In this document: piece after piece, positions 62,515 to 64,000 of the stretch
Layout: each line of letters opens with the position of its first letter
How positions within the stretch are numbered: the stretch's first letter is position 1
Assembly: GCA_016703765.1 (NCBI GenBank)
Contig: JADJBL010000001.1
Span: 248,001 to 312,000 of the forward strand
Direction: 5' to 3'
Length of the DNA stretch: 64,000 bases
From: Saprospirales bacterium
GTDB lineage: Bacteria > Bacteroidota > Bacteroidia > Chitinophagales > Saprospiraceae
The notes under the pieces: generated by a model
Databases searched by the model: none
What the model was told of the DNA's origin: nothing
What the model saw: only the letters and a program-made list of their open reading frames with translations
Position numbers and translations under genes: made by a program

Positions 62515-64000
62515 ATGTTGAATACTCCATTTGATCAACTCGGACTCCAGCCCGAACTCGTAAAAGCTGTTTCCGAACTGGGTTTTGTCCAGCCCACTCC
62601 TATCCAGGAACAAGCCATCCCCCACATCCTGAATTCGAAAGCCGATCTGATCGGTTTCGCACAAACGGGAACCGGAAAAACGGCCGCCTTCGGATTGCCC
62701 ATTCTCCAGCAAATCGACACCCATAGCCGCGATACGCAGGCCCTCATGCTCTGCCCTACGCGGGAGCTCTGCCTTCAGATCGCCAAAGACCTGGCAAGCT
62801 ACTCCAAATACATGCCGCAGCTCCAGGTCACCGCCGTTTACGGAGGGGCCGATATCCAGCGTCAGATCACCGAGTTGAAGCGCGGCGCCCATATCGTCGT
62901 CGCCACCCCCCGGCCGAGCGCTCGATCTCATCAACCGCGGCCGGCTGAAAGTCGAAAGCGTGCAGTGGCTCGTACTCGACGAGGCCGACGAAATGCTCTC
63001 CATGGGCTTCAAGGACGACCTCGACGCCATCCTGGCCAATACGCCGGAACACAAACGCACCTTCCTCTTTTCGGCCACCATGCCCGCCGAGATGGTGAAC
63101 ATCGCCGAAAAATACATGCACGATCCGGTCGAGATCTCCGTGGGCAAAAAGAACCAGGGCGCCGAAAACGTGCAGCACCAATATTATATGGTGCACGCCA
63201 AGGATCGCTACGAAGCCCTCAAGCGCATCGCCGACTACTATCCGAATATCTATTGTCTCGTGTTTTGCCGCACCCGGATCGAAACCAAGGAGATCTCCGA
63301 CAAACTCATGCACGACGGCTATAACGCCGACGCCCTCCACGGCGATCTGTCGCAGGCCCAGCGGGACTACGTCATGCAGCGCTTCCGCATCAAGCAGCTC
63401 CAGATCCTGGTAGCAACCGACGTGGCTGCACGCGGCCTCGACGTCAACAACCTCAGCCACGTCATCCACTACAACCTGCCGGACGATCCGGAGGTCTATA
63501 TCCACCGGAGCGGACGCACCGGACGCGCAGGAAAGAAGGGCATCTCCCTTGCCATCATCCACCTTCGGGAAAAGAGCAAGCTCCTTTTCATCGAAAAGAA
63601 GATCAATAAGAAATTCGAGGTCAAACAGGTGCCGGGAGGAAAGGATATTTGCGAAAAGCAGCTCTTCCACCTCATCGACAATATGGAAAAAACGGAGGTG
63701 AACGAGGCCCAGATCGGGCAATTCCTCCCGCAGGTGTACAAGAAACTCGAAACCATGAGCCGCGAAGACCTCATCAAGCGCTTCGTCTCCGTGGAGTTCA
63801 ACCACTTCCTGGCCTATTACAAGGACGCCAAAGACCTCAATGCCGATGCGGGTTTTGGATATGGCAGGGATAAAGACCGCCCCGTCCGAGACGGTAAATT
63901 CGGCCGGGAAGGCGGTAAATTTGGGCGCGAAGAGAAATGGGGCCGCCCGGAAACCCGCCATAGCGACGCCCCTAAAAGGGAAAGGGATGCAGGCAGCGGG
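62515..64000 (+). CDS. deaD: DEAD-box ATP-dependent RNA helicase, one frameshift, 3' end outside window
   Basis: RNA helicase for RNA folding, ribosome assembly or cold adaptation. N-terminal Q motif region (GFVQPTPIQEQAIP), motif I AQTGTGKT, Ia PTRELC, then an extra C in the C-run near 62911 changes frame. The second frame has GRALDLI, motif II LDEADEM, motif III SATMP, motif V DVAARGLDV and motif VI HRSGRTGRAGKKG. A DbpA/CsdA-like RNA-binding extension starts near 63600, and the C-terminal tail rich in Gly, Arg, Lys and Asp (KFGREGGKFGREEK) runs off the window. Confidence 0.92.

Overview
The window looks like chromosomal DNA of a Bacteroidota, most likely Saprospiria (a Lewinella/Haliscomenobacter-like organism). 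The reasons are a SusC/SusD pair, several large secreted proteins ending in type IX secretion (T9SS) sorting domains, a futalosine-pathway MqnC, and promoters with the Bacteroidota -7 box TAnnTTTG. No rRNA, tRNA, CRISPR array, intact prophage or intact insertion sequence was seen. Many genes carry one-base frameshifts. Several lie in homopolymer runs (mlaF twice, the DEAD helicase, the PNGase F-like protein, a DUF3494 lipoprotein), so much of the breakage is probably sequencing error and not true decay.

Layout. 1-7.4 kb: long-chain acyl-CoA synthetase, bifunctional histidine-degradation enzyme FtcD, two unknown proteins, then a damaged Old Yellow Enzyme gene translationally coupled to an alpha/beta hydrolase. 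7.4-19 kb: housekeeping genes, mostly on the minus strand (recO, GH3-family enzyme, uvrA, purine nucleoside phosphorylase, mqnC, metallo-beta-lactamase exonuclease, sodium/solute symporter). 19-26.6 kb: a minus-strand SusC - SusD - LamG/PNGase F-like locus that suggests use of N-glycosylated glycoproteins. 26.7-30.9 kb: a methyltransferase followed by toxin-antitoxin-like genes, including a tight five-gene run (two antitoxin paralogues, PIN toxin, DUF4926, broken DUF6883) and a decayed higBA. 31-34.4 kb: a repeat-containing PKD/T9SS protein broken by frameshifts.

34.4-54.7 kb is the most remarkable part. It is a continuous minus-strand block of small stress and envelope genes: CsbD, two YtxH, Thivi_2564, lmo0937, holin-like, AI-2E-type permease, two DUF3494 ice-binding-like proteins, OmpA, Mla transporter and a glycosyltransferase. 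Seven operons start with the same 68-bp promoter element: two 11-bp direct repeats (AATnnTGTAAC on the minus strand) spaced exactly 21 bp apart, with the proximal repeat exactly 21 bp before a -7 box. Two paralogous 186-aa AraC-type regulators lie immediately upstream of two of these promoters. I infer a so-far undescribed AraC-controlled stress regulon.

54.8-61.2 kb: a tetR-tolC-acrA-acrB-type RND efflux operon. 61.2-64 kb: a cluster of small palindromes, a DUF2071 protein, and a DEAD-box RNA helicase that runs off the window end.
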